DNA of 64,000 nucleotides from Auxenochlorella pyrenoidosa (taxonomy: Eukaryota; Chlorophyta; Trebouxiophyceae; Chlorellales; Chlorellaceae). Shown one piece after another: positions 13,301 through 25,300 of this stretch. Numbering within the stretch: the first letter of the stretch is position 1; every line of letters begins with the position of its first letter. Made by a program: the position numbers and the translations under genes. The stretch covers positions 1,182,438-1,246,437 of the forward strand of contig KQ481950.1 in NCBI GenBank assembly GCA_001430745.1. Direction: 5' to 3'. The notes beneath the pieces were generated by a model that did not search any database, had not been told where the DNA came from, and worked only from the letters and a program-made list of their open reading frames with translations.

Positions 13301-16300
13301 ACCAGGATGCAGCCTGGGGCAAGCTGCTTCCTGCGAGAAGCAGGCAGGCACAGAGCCGTCGCCTGAGCTTGCCTGGACCGCGATGCCGCCCAGCAGCTCC
13401 GCCTGCGCCTCCACGTCCCAGCGCTCCAGGGGGATGGGGCGGCTCTGGTCGGAGGGCTGCGCCTGCAGGATGGCTCCCCCCGCGGTCCGGGCTACCACCG
13501 CGCTGACGCCCACCACCCGCGGGGCGGCGCCCGCGTCGCTTGCCGACAGCGCCAGGCTGCCCGCCAGGCTGCCCTCCTCGTCAGAGTCCCAGTCGACAGA
13601 CCCGGCATCTTTCGCCTGCGCCGGCTGCTGGGCAGCGGCCACCTTGCTTGAAAGGAAGGCCGCCAGGGCGGCCACTGTGGGGTAGTCAAACACCAGTGTG
13701 GAGGGCAGCTCCAGGCCGGCCCGCTTCTCCAGCGCGTTCCGCAGCTCGACTGCAAGGCAACCGGGACACAGACAGGCAGTAGTTTCAAAAGGTTGTGAAT
13801 GCAGCACAGAAGGGCCCAGCCTGATGGACTTGCAAGGCTGTGCCCGCCTGTCTTCGTGTCTCCTGTCTCCCCGCCTCCCTGCCCTCTGGTGCCATGCCCC
13901 ACCCACCCGAGCCAAGGGAGTCCAGCCCAGCCGCCATGAGCGGATCCTCCAGGCCCACAGCTCTGCCCAGAACAGATGCAACCGCCTCCTGGACCAGGCC
14001 AATCCACAGCTCCCGGCGGGCAGCGGCGTCGCTGGCAGATGCTGAGGCGGCGGTGCCGGCGGCAGCGGCTGCTGCCTGGGCGAGCCTGCGACCGGGCGCA
14101 GCGCGGAGCCGCCTGCTGGCAGGTTGACGCTGCCTTGGGGTGCGCGACGCCTTTATCCGTGCTGCCTCCTGCTGATCGTCCTCAGAGTCCCAGGCAAGGC
14201 CAGCGGGGGTGGCTATCGGCCTGGCAGCCACGGCTGCCGCAGCCTCTGCGGCAAGCTCTTCCGCTGCCGCGTCCACAAAGGACGCAAACATGGGCGGCAC
14301 TGCGTGCTGGATGAACCTGCCCCAGCGGAAGGGCACCGCCGCGGTGACTGCAGCTGCGCCGCGCAGCAGCAGCAGCGACTGGACGGCGGCCAGGCCCTGG
14401 CCGGGCGCAATCATGGCCATGCCCAGGCGCTCCAATGCGCGGGCGGTGGCCGCGTTGCCGGCCGCCATGCCGCCCTCTGCCCACGCGCCCCACTGGATGC
14501 TCACGCCGCCAGAGCCCTGCAGAGTGGGGGCAGCAGGGGGGTGTTGGCAGGCTGCATGCACACAGAAGCGCTGAGCATTGACAGAAGTGAGGTCACGCGA
14601 CTGCTGGATGTGAAGCCCTGTGACCTCGATGGTCGGGTTGCTCACCTGTGCCTGCCAGGTCTGTGCCATGGCATCCAGGCTGGCGTTGGCGGCGCTGTAG
14701 TTGGCCTGGCCGGGGGAGCCCAGCAGGGCGGCCACCGAGGAAAAGAGCAGGTGAAGGGCCGAGGGCTGCAGGCCCACTGGCTGCTGCCACAGCTGGGCGG
14801 ACGCAGCCTTGGGCGCAAAGGCGGCGCGGATGCCGCCCAGGGTCTGGTTGGGCAGGGCTGCGTCGGCAAGGACGCCGCCAGAGTGGACCACGGCCTGTGT
14901 TGCAAGGGGGGAGAGAGCGCGTTGTTGGAGAGGGTCGCAGCCAGCGTGCCTCAAGATGAACTGGCCCGGCAGTGACATGAGACAACTTGATGGGACCGCC
15001 CGAAAATGCAGCTTACACACACCCAGCAGCTCCCACCTGCAGCCGGAGCCCGTGGGCGGCAGCCGCGGCCGCCCCGGCCACTTCCTCTGCGCTCGCGGCG
15101 TCGCAGCGCAGCAGGTGGAAAGCCGCCGCGCTGCCCTGGCCGGCTGCCAGCTCCATGGTGGCGCCAGCGCCGGCGCCGGGCCGGCCGCTGCGGCCCAGCA
15201 GCAGTATGTGGGGCACCTGCTGGCGGGCCAGCCAGGCGCCGACAAGGGAGCCAATCATGCCGAGGCCGCCGGTGACCACGACAGAGCCCTGCAGGCATAC
15301 AAGAAGCATGATGAAGCATATGCGTGGTAGAACGTAGTGTGAACTATTCTCTATGTGTGCTCACCGCGTGGGTTTGGATGGGTACAGAGCGACAGGCAAA
15401 TAGCAGCTGCAGGCAAATACTTTGACCCGCTGAGGTGGCCATGAGCCGCCAGCAGTCTGCCTGCACCCCTCACCTTCTCCTGGCCCTGCTGCTGCTGCAG
15501 CGTGCGCGCCCGCACCACAATCTTGCCCACGTGGCGGGCCTGGCTCATCTGGCGCAACGCAGCACGCACAGCGGCCAGGTCGTGCACGACATGGGGCAGC
15601 GGGCGCAGTGCGCCGCACGACAAGTCGGCAGCCAGTCTGGAGAGGGTGGCGTTGACCGCTGGCGGCGGCAAGAAGTCCACCGCCACCAGCGAGTAGCGCA
15701 CGTCGGGGCGCTCTGTAGGCAAGCAGGCACAACATGCAGCAATTAAGTACGTGCATGAATCGTGCAGCAGGGGTCCTGAGGTTGGCAGCATGCAACGGGT
15801 ACGCTTGTCAGTGAATCCTGCGGAGAGGGCTCTGATTAGGCAAATGTGATAGAAGAGACGCAAAGCACCGCCCTCACCCTGCGCCACGCGGGCCGCGCTC
15901 CAGATGTCGCGCTTGCTGATCTCCACAAAGCGGCCGCCGGGGGAGAGGGCCGCCAGCGAGCCCGCCACCATGCCCGCGCTGGTCAGGCTGTTGAGCGCCA
16001 CGCTGGCGCCGCCCAGCTGGGCAGCCTCGGCGGCAAAGGTTGTGTCGCGGGAGCCCAGCACATGGCGAGCTCCCAATGCACGAACCAGGACCCGCTTGTT
16101 GGGGCTGCCTGCTGTGGCCAGCACCTCGCCTCCCAGAGCCTCGATGAGCTGGATGGCAGCCAGGCCCACGCCACCGGCGGCGGCATGCACGAGCACACGC
16201 TCCCAGGGCTGCACCGCTGCCGACTGGCGGAAGGCGCAGTCGACCGTGACGCACACCGTGGGGGTGGTGGCTGCCTCCTCAAAGCACAGGTTAGAGGGCA

Positions 16301-19300
16301 TCTGCACAAGTAGGGGTGAAGCCAGAGCACAACGGGTGAGCGACGAGGAACGTGAAGGGCTGCTACATCTGGCCATCAGCGTGCAACCTCAGGCAGTGGA
16401 CAGCTTTTCTGCAGCTGGGGTGCCCACCTGGGTGAGCATCTGAGCATCCACGCGAACATGGCTGCCCAGGCTGCCGCCAGCCAGGCCAAACACGGCATCG
16501 CCGGGGAGCAGGTGGGTCACTCCCAGCCCAGAGGAGACGACCACGCCGGCGCAGTCGCCGCCGGGCGCTCCAGGGTCTCCGGGGTACATGCCCAGCACGT
16601 TGAGCACGTCTCTGCAGGGTCACGGGGGCAGCATGTCACTTCAGTTTGAAGGGTTGAGTGAAACAAAACTGCCAGCGTCAAAAAGTGCAGCTTGCACAAC
16701 TTGGAGTCTCCCTCCCAGTTTGCACGTGCCAGCCTTCTGCTTGCCTGAAGTTGATGCCCACCGCCTTGACCGCCACCAGCACCTGGCCGGGGGCCAGAGA
16801 CGAGGTAGCGTCCACCGCCAGCGGTGCCAGGTTTTGCAGTGCGCCGCGCGGCTGGGGGAACAGCTGGAAGGGAGGCAGCATCAGCTTGACAGCGCTGCGC
16901 TGCAGGGTGGCTGCCACCAGGCTGCCGCCCTCCGCGGCGTGCCCGTAGGGGCTGCTGTCTAGGCGGGCAGCGGGGGGCAGCAGCGCCGGCGCGCTGCCGG
17001 CCGGTGCAAGCAGCATGGCTGCTGTGCCTTCTGGGGCTGCCGCCTGCTGCTGCAGGTCCAGGGCTTGCACATCAAACGTGGTCAGCTCCTGAGCCATGGT
17101 ACGGGCCAAAGCCCACAGCCCGGCTGCTTGGACTTGGGCTGAGTGGGCAGCAGCTGGCGCTGCTGCAGCAGGGGCTGTGCAGGCAGCGCTCTGGGCGCCG
17201 CGAGTGAGCAATGCCAACGACTGCAGGCTGCTGGCCACGGCCTGCTGGCCCACTGCGATGGCCGCTGCCGCGGCAGAAGAGCTGGCAGCTGAGCCTGTGA
17301 CCGCCAGTTGCATGCCTGAGGCCATGGCAGCTGTCTCTGCTGCCAGGGCCACTGCCTGGCTGCCTGCACTGGCATGGGTGAGCCAGTCCAACGAAAACAG
17401 CCACTGCTCCTGCTGCATGGTACCGCTGCTGGCCTGGGGGGCTGCTGCTGCTGCCACCGCCGCTGGCATTGCAGCCCGCAGCCGGGCAGCTGCGGGCAGG
17501 CGCTTGGCGGCGGCGCTGCCCATGGGCCGAGCCTCCATCCTGCTGATTCTGCAGGCAGGCAGCCCGCCACTGCTGCTGGCAAGGCAGTAGTCAGTAAAGG
17601 TGGCATCATCGCCAGCGGGCGCAGCGCCGGCAGAGGGCCGGGACAGCGCCAGGCGCCCGCCGCTGCTACTGCCCCTGGATGTGGCCCGGCTGCCAAGCAG
17701 CAGCAGGCCGGCACCTGCGGGGATGCGCAGCTTAGCATCGCGGCTGGCAGGGACTGCTGCCAGCTGCAGGCAGCAGTCCAACACTGCTGGAGAGACGGTG
17801 ACCGCAGAGACGTCGTGGGCGCTGCCAACCAGCTCTGCACATGCCGCAGGGCCGCGCTGCTCCAGCGCACGTGCCAGCAGCCGCTTGGCGGTGCTGGCAA
17901 ATGCAGGCGATGGTGTGGCCTGGCCCGCTGCTGTGCGCACAGGCTTGGCGGACACGACTGCTGCCGCTGCTGTGAAGCCGTCAAAGTGCACAGTGGGCTT
18001 GGCGCGGCTTCCGCTTTGCACAGATGCGAGGGTCACGACGCCGCCGGCAGCTGAGCAGGTGGCCTGCAGCTCGACACTCGAAGAGCTGTCGCTGCCGCCT
18101 GGTGCAGGCTGCGGCAGCAGCAGCGGCGCCAAGATGGCCATATCTGCTAGCACGGCCTGGGAGGAGGCCAGCAAGGCAGCAGCCGAGCCTGCCATCTCAA
18201 AGTACCCAGCGCCAGGGAACACAGGCCTGCCCGACACTTGGTGGTCCCACAGGTAGGCCAGGTCAGCGCTGCCGGCAGCTGCTGGGCCTGCCAGGCAGCA
18301 GCTGAACACAGCGCGCGCTGCTGCCCTGCCTGCCGGGCGGAAAGACTCGAGCAGACTGTGGGCTGGCGGCGCCACCCAGTGGCGCTGCTGCTGCCAGGCA
18401 GGGCCCGCGCCCATGGGAGCGGCGGCGGCGGTGCGCCGTGGGGCGGCCGCCAGCAGCGAGTGGGCATTGGTGCCCTGGAAGGCAAAGGCGCTGACGCCGG
18501 CTGCAAGACCCACCGCTGCGCTGTCAGCGCTGCCATCTGCTGCAGCGCCCAGCGCAGCAGGCTGACGCGGCACCGCCCAGGCGCCAGGCTGGCGTTCCAT
18601 GATTGCAGTCACGTAAGAGTTGATGCCGCCCAGGTGCAGCACCGGCAGCTGTACCGCTTTGGTCAGCGCCAGCTGGGCGTGGGTCGACCCCACCAGCCCG
18701 GCAGCAGGCTCAGAGTGGCCAAGCCACGACTTGCTGGCCATCAGGACCAGGGGGGCTGACCTCGTGCCTGCATTCAGCACTGCTGCAGCGGCGCCCACCT
18801 CGATTGGGTCTCCCAGGGCTGTGCCTGTGCCATGCATGCTGAGCGCGCCGACGTCAGAAGCTGCCAGGGCTGCGGCGCCCAGCGCTCCGCGCATCACCTC
18901 CTGCTGGCTGGGGCCGTTGGGCGCCGTCAGGCTGCTGCTGCGGCCGTCCTGGTTGACAGCAGTGCCGGCCAGGAATGCGAGCGCCGCCTGGCTGTCGCTT
19001 GCCAGCGCTGCATTCTGCAGCAGCAGCACGCCGCAGGCCTCGGCGCGGCCGTACCCATCGGCGGCTGCGCTGAGGGCCTTGCAGCGGCCATCAGAGGCCA
19101 GCATGCCCGCCTTTTGCGCGATGGCAGACGTCTCGGGGTGCAAGATGAGGTTCATGCCGGCGGCCGCGGCGGCTGCCACCTGGCGCAGCTGCAAGCCGCT
19201 GACGGCGGTGTGCACGCCCACCAGGGCAGAGGAGCAGGCTGCGATGGAGAGGATGAATTGCAGCGATCCAATGTTTTGCAGCTGGTTGGCCTGTTTCTTG

Positions 19301-22300
19301 GCTAAAATGCTCAACTGCCAAGCTGTTTTTGCACACACACCAGCCTGCCCTGATCTCCCTTTTGTGCCCACCTGTGTCAATGGTCAGGGCGGGGCCGCGC
19401 AGGCCGAAGCTGTAGCTGAGCCGCCCGCTGAGCACGGAGGCGGTGGTGCCGGTGGCTGTGAAGGGGCTGACCCCCAGGTGCTCCGAGGTGAGCTTGCCGT
19501 AGTCCTCAAAGGAGGCGCCCACAAACACGCCGCAGGCCGCCGCCTCGGGGCGCTGCGGCACGTGGGCAGGGCCGAGCAGTTCCAGTTGAGCGCAGCGCGA
19601 GAAGCAGCAGCCTGCATGCCAATCTGGCACATCAGCTGGCTATGCACTGGGTGTGTGCAACCCCATTTGTCCATCAATTCAGCAACCTTAGTGAGTAATC
19701 ACCTGCAGGATGCGGCGCCCGCCAGTCAGCAGCGCCTCGGCCACAGCCTCCAGCAGCAGGCGCTGCTGGGGGTCCATGAGCGCTGCCTCAGCGTCGCTGG
19801 TGGCAAAGGCGGCGGCGTCAAAGAGGTCCACTGCCTGCAGGGTGGATCCAGTCAAAGGCGCATGTGGCAGTGCAACACGAGGCGTTGGGCCATGTGGGGG
19901 ACACGCAATCAGTATGGTGATCAGAGCCTCGGCAGCACACCGGGCTCCCTGCTGCACTGCTCCTGCCGAGAGCCCTGCTTGCCTGCAGCATGCTGACAAA
20001 GCGGTAGGGCAGGCCGCCAACCAGGGCGGGGGACAGGCGGTCCAGGTCCCAGCGGGCCAGGGGCACAGGGGCCAGCGCGTCCCGGCTGCAAGGTTGAGGA
20101 TAGGAAGGCCGTGCAAGCGCATATCTGTCAGATCATGTACGCCGTGCATCTGCACACGAGCTGCATGTGAGGTCCTGCAAGCGCCCCCACCCCCACCCTC
20201 CCACCCCCACCTGGCAGGGTCGCCCCCAGCCATGATGCCAGCTGGCTGCCAAGCCACCACAGCAGACAGCGCCACAGCCATGCTGCTCATGCCGCTTTGA
20301 CCAGCGAGCTCAAGGGCGGGCAGGGGCTCGGCAAAAGCGCCCTCGAGCAGAGAGAACAGGAAGCCCTCCTCTCCAGAAGCGTCACCAGCGGCGCCGCCAG
20401 CGGGGGACAGCTGGGTGCTGATGTGCTGAGCAATGGCACCGACGGTAGGGTAGTCAAACACCAGTGTGCCCGGGAGCTCCAGGCCCAGCTTGGCCTCCAG
20501 GCTGTTGCGGAACTCCACTGCACACAGGAACAGGGCAGAAGGAGCCAACGAGATGGGCTAAAGTGAAGTGGGTCGACACTAAGGGTAGACGAGTGAGCGT
20601 AGAGGCAACTGGTCAACCAAATAGGTCCATCAAACAGCTTTCTTGCTGGCCGCCCCCCCCACCCAGTCCGTTGCACACCTGAGCTCAGCGAGTCGAGGCC
20701 GGCAGACATGAGTGGCGCATCCTCTGCCACCTCCGTGCCCAGGATGGCCCTTGCCACCTCTGCCACCTCGCCTAGAATGAACGCCAGGTGCTCTGCGCTG
20801 CTGGCAGCCGCCGATGCTGCCGTCCCAGCACTGCCGCCTGCCTCGGGGTCAGCACCAGCCACTGCTGCCGGGGCATGGTTGGCCGCGATAAAGCTGGCAA
20901 TGGCGCTGACTGTGGGGTAGTCGAATACCAGGGTGCCTGGCAGCTGCAGACCCAGCCTGCCCTCCAGGCTGTTGCGGAACTCCACAGAGGACAGGCTGTC
21001 CAGGCCGGCCGCCATGAGCGGCTCATCGGCGCCGATGTCGGTGCCCAGGATGCCACGAGCAGCGGCTGCCACCTCGGAAGCCACCTGCTGCCTGAACGCC
21101 TCGGCAGCAGCGGCGGCTGCTGCTGCGCTGCCCCCCTGAGCTGTGTGAGCAGCGGTGCGAGGACGCACGGCCGCCCTGGCAGGTGCCGTGGCTGGCCGAT
21201 GGGTCGCTGCGGGTGCGCTTGTAGGTGCCGCCAGGTGAGCCATCGCTGCAAACATGGGAGGCACGGCGCTGCCGCCCAGCCTGCCGATAAAGGTCGGCCA
21301 GTTGAAGGGCACCGCTGTGAACAGGCCGGCGCCACAGGGCCCGGCAGCTGTGCTGCCGCAGGCGGATAGCAGCCGGCAGAAAGCCAGCAGCCCCTGCCCC
21401 GGGGCGATCATGCCCATGCCCATGCGCTGCACGCGCAGGGCGGTGGAGCGGTCCTGCGCCGCCATGCCGCCGCCGGCCCAGGCGCCCCACTGCACGCTGG
21501 AGGCCGGCGCGCCCTGCAGCAGGCCACAGGAGGCAGGCATGGTCATTAGTTTGTATAACGAGGGGCATGTGAGATGAAGGACTGCAAATATGGGCTGCCT
21601 CTCAGCAAAGCCCACCTGCTGCTGCAGCGACGCAGCCGTTGCGTCAAGCGCGGCGTTGGCTGCGCTGTAGTTGGCCTGGCCACCAGAGCCCAGCAGGGCG
21701 GCCACCGAGGAGAAGAGCACCTCTGCTGCAGCAGGCTGGCAAGCCAGGGCGCGGCGAGCGCGCAGCGCTGCCACCACCTTGGCAGCAAACACGGTACGGA
21801 TGCCCGGCGGCGCCTGCTTTGCCATGGTGGCATCTGCCAACACGCCGCCCGAGTGAAGCAGCGCTGCCAGTGGAAGGCTGCCGCTCGGTACATCTGCCGT
21901 CACAGCTGCTGCGCTGCCCTCCTGGCCTGCCATGTCGGACATTGCCAGGGTGAGCGCAGTGTCGGAGCGGGCCAGCAGGGCTGCCAGGCCGGTGGGCGCG
22001 TCGCCTGCCGCCAGGCGGCCGGTGCGCCCCAGCAGCAACAGCTCTGCTGCCAGCTCAGCCTCCTCTGCCCAGCACGCCAGCACCGAGCCGAGTGAGCCCA
22101 TGCCGCCGGTGATGGCCACGCGGCCCCTGGCTGCCTGGATTGCCGACAGCTGGCTCGTGCTGCCTGCTGCGCGCTCAGAGGTGGTGGGCTGCAGGGCGGC
22201 CACATATGACAGGCCGCCCCTGGATGAGCGGCCATAGGCATCAGAGGTACTGGCAGGGCCAGGAGCTGCCGCCAGGCTCAGCACGGCATCTCCCACTGGC

Positions 22301-25300
22301 AAACTTGCTGCGCTGGGGGCGAGGCTGTCGTCGTCGCCAGCTGCCACCACCGCCGAGGTCTGCTCCAGGGCAAACGAGCGCAGCATGCCCCACAGCAGGG
22401 TGGCGTTGGGGGCAGTGGTTGGGCCTGCTGACGCAACGGTGGACAGCTGCGGCTGAGCTGCCCGCGTCAGCAGCTGCGCGCTGCCCTGCTGCTCCGCCAC
22501 CGCAGTGTGGAAGGCAGCAATGCCGGCGCTGCACAGCTGGGCGGCCTCGCTGCCAGAATGGAAGGCCACACCAAAGCCGCCGGCAGAGAGGCGGCCGTCT
22601 GTCGCTGGCCTCTGCACGGCCCAGCCGACCTCATACAGCATGTTGGCAGTGTCTGCTGCTGCTGCTGCCTGCAGGTGCTGTGTTGGGACAGACGCACCCA
22701 GAGGCTTGGCTTGCACGCCGCTGATGCTGCAGACAGCAGCGCTAGCTGGCACCAGCAGGCTGTAGTCGATAACTGACAAAGCTGGCGTGCTCTGCAGCTG
22801 CAGTGCTGCAACTGAAAAGCTGTGCGCTGCCTTGTCGGCACCGCTGCTCTTGCTGCTGCTGGCCGGCAGCAGAAGCGCCTGGATGCCAGCTGGCACCTTG
22901 AGGAGTCCGGCAGAGGCGGCTGGCAGGGCCCCCAGGTGGAGGCAGGCGTCCAGCACGGCAGGAGACAGGGAGACGCCCTTGGCATGCTGCGCTGCGTCGT
23001 CCACATCTGCCACATAAGCGCCCTCCTGTCGTGGTTGCGCCTTGCAGACAAGTGCCGGTTGGAGCATTGAAGCAGCAGCAGCTGCTGCTGCCACCACCAG
23101 CGGAGTCACGGTACCTGAGCTTGAGAACATGGCTGCCAAGCTGGCGCGCAGGTGCACGCTGCGCTGTGCCGGGGAAGAGATCTCAACTGCGCCACTGCCG
23201 GCGTCCAGCTTGCAAACGACTGATGCGGCGCCAGGCTGACGCACCTTCAGTCCGGCACCCGGGCCGAGCAGGACCAGCGGAGCCGGGATGGTGACGCCTG
23301 CCAGGGCCGCGGCATCGGCAGCCGGCGGCAGCACGGCAGCCGCTGCGGCAGCCAGCTCGAAAAAGCCGGCACCTGGGAAGAGCGCCTTGCCAGATACCCG
23401 GTGGTCCCACAGGAATGCCATCTCGGGGGCACCAAGCTCTGCCTGCATGGCAACCTGTCGCCCGCCCTGCGCCGCAGCCGCGGCGAGGAGCGCCGCATGG
23501 GGGCGGGGTGCCACCCAGAAGCGCTGCGAGGCCCAGCGTGCAGCTGGCTTGGCTGCGCTGGCGCCAAGAGTGTCTGGCGACAGCAGCAGGGCGTGGGCGT
23601 TCGTACCCTGGAAGGCAAATGCGCTGACGCCGATGAGGGCTGGGCTGGTGGCGGCAGAGCCGGCAGTGAGGGCGCCGGGCTGGCGAGGCACCGACCAGCC
23701 TCCCCGCCTGCCCATGTCCATCGCGCCTGCAGAGGGCATTTGCATGCATGGTTACGATGGGAAGGGTGTGCAGGCAGGCGGAAGCAAGCTGAACCTTATG
23801 CAGTTGGTGAGGCTGAATCTGTCTGCATATTACAGGAGATGACGTGGGCAGGGCTGGCGGTGGACGCGATGCCTCTCACCAGTGACATAAGGGTTCATGT
23901 GCGCCAGGTGCAGGATGGGCAGCAGGGCTGCCTGGCCCAGCGCAGCTTGTGCGTGAGTGAGCCCAACCAGACCTGCATAGTGAGGGAATCATAACCGCAG
24001 GCAGAATTCAACATTGCCGCAATGCACTCTGGGTTTCGCAGTCCTGGCAGTCGAGAGCAGCGCCACCCAAAGTTTGCTGGCCACCGCCTCAAGGGTTTGC
24101 TGGCCCTCCTCTTTATGGCCCCCCATGGCACCTGCGCCAGGCTCCGCGTGACCGCTCCACGACTTGGCGGCCATGAGCAGCAGGGGAAGGGTGCCAGCTG
24201 GGCGGCGATCCACCAGCGCCGCCGCCAGGGCGCCCACCTCGATGGGGTCACCCAGGGAGGTGCCTGCGGAGGGGAGAACAACGCCATTACAAAGGGTGTC
24301 CCTATACCCGTGATTTTGCAGCACTGCAACCTCTTCAGAAATTCCTTAGCAGCTGCAGGTCAGTCGAATGCATGGACAGGTGGCCGCAGCAGCCCTCACC
24401 TGTGCCGTGCATCTGCAGGGCCGACACAGCCGCCGGCTCCTGCCCGCCAGCAGCCAGCGCAGTGCGCACAACAGCCTGCTGTGCCGGGCCGTTGGGCGCA
24501 GTCAGGGTGCTGCTGCGGCCATCCTGGTTGACCGCTGTGCCTGCCAGGACAGCCAACGAGGCACCGCCGCTGCCACCCACAGCCGCGGCAGGCAGCAGCA
24601 GCATGACACCACACGCGTCGGCGCGAGCATAGCCGTCTGCTGCAGGGCTGAGCGTCTTGCAGCGGCCGTCCAGGGCCAGCATGCCGGCCTTCTGGGTCAT
24701 GGCCGTGGTGTTGGGGGTGAGCAGCAGGTTGACGCCGGCGTTGACGGCGGAGGTGCACTGCCCCAGCGCCACGCTGGAAAAGGCGATGTGCAGGCTGCAG
24801 CGCAGACGAGGGGTGCAACCAGTGCGAGAGTGAAACAGGGCGGCACGGGTCAAGGTCGGGCAGTCCCAGCTTGTTGGAAGGTTGTAGTGCCGCCCTGCTG
24901 CATGGCACCGATGCCAGCAAGCATGACCACGCAGCACAGGCCTCGCCTGACGAGGGAGGAAGAGCAGACGGTGTCCACGGGCAGGGAGGGGCCCTTCAGG
25001 CCAAAGGTGTAGGACAGGCGGCCGGGCGCCACGCTGGCGGTGAGGTTGCCGGTGGCGGAGTAGGGGGTGAAGCCGCGCACGTGGCGCTGCGGGCGGGAAG
25101 GTTGCAAAGGTAGGTGCAGGGTGGGTGTGCGTGCATGAGTGCACAGGCTGGCTGCTGTAGCGTGCGCGTCCCCGGGCGTTGATACGCCCCTCCTTCCAAG
25201 AGCTGCTCCTTCCAACTGCGCCCTCCCCCCTTGCGCCTCCTTGCGGCTGCTGCTCACACCAGCCTCCCACCTGCGCCAGCTGGGCGTACTCTGTCGAGGT

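Noticed and set aside
16880..17420. Methyltransferase domain between DH and ER or KR
   Set aside because: The region is the pseudo-KR structural half (LFSLDWL, LYEVAW starts); no SAM-binding glycine motif is seen.
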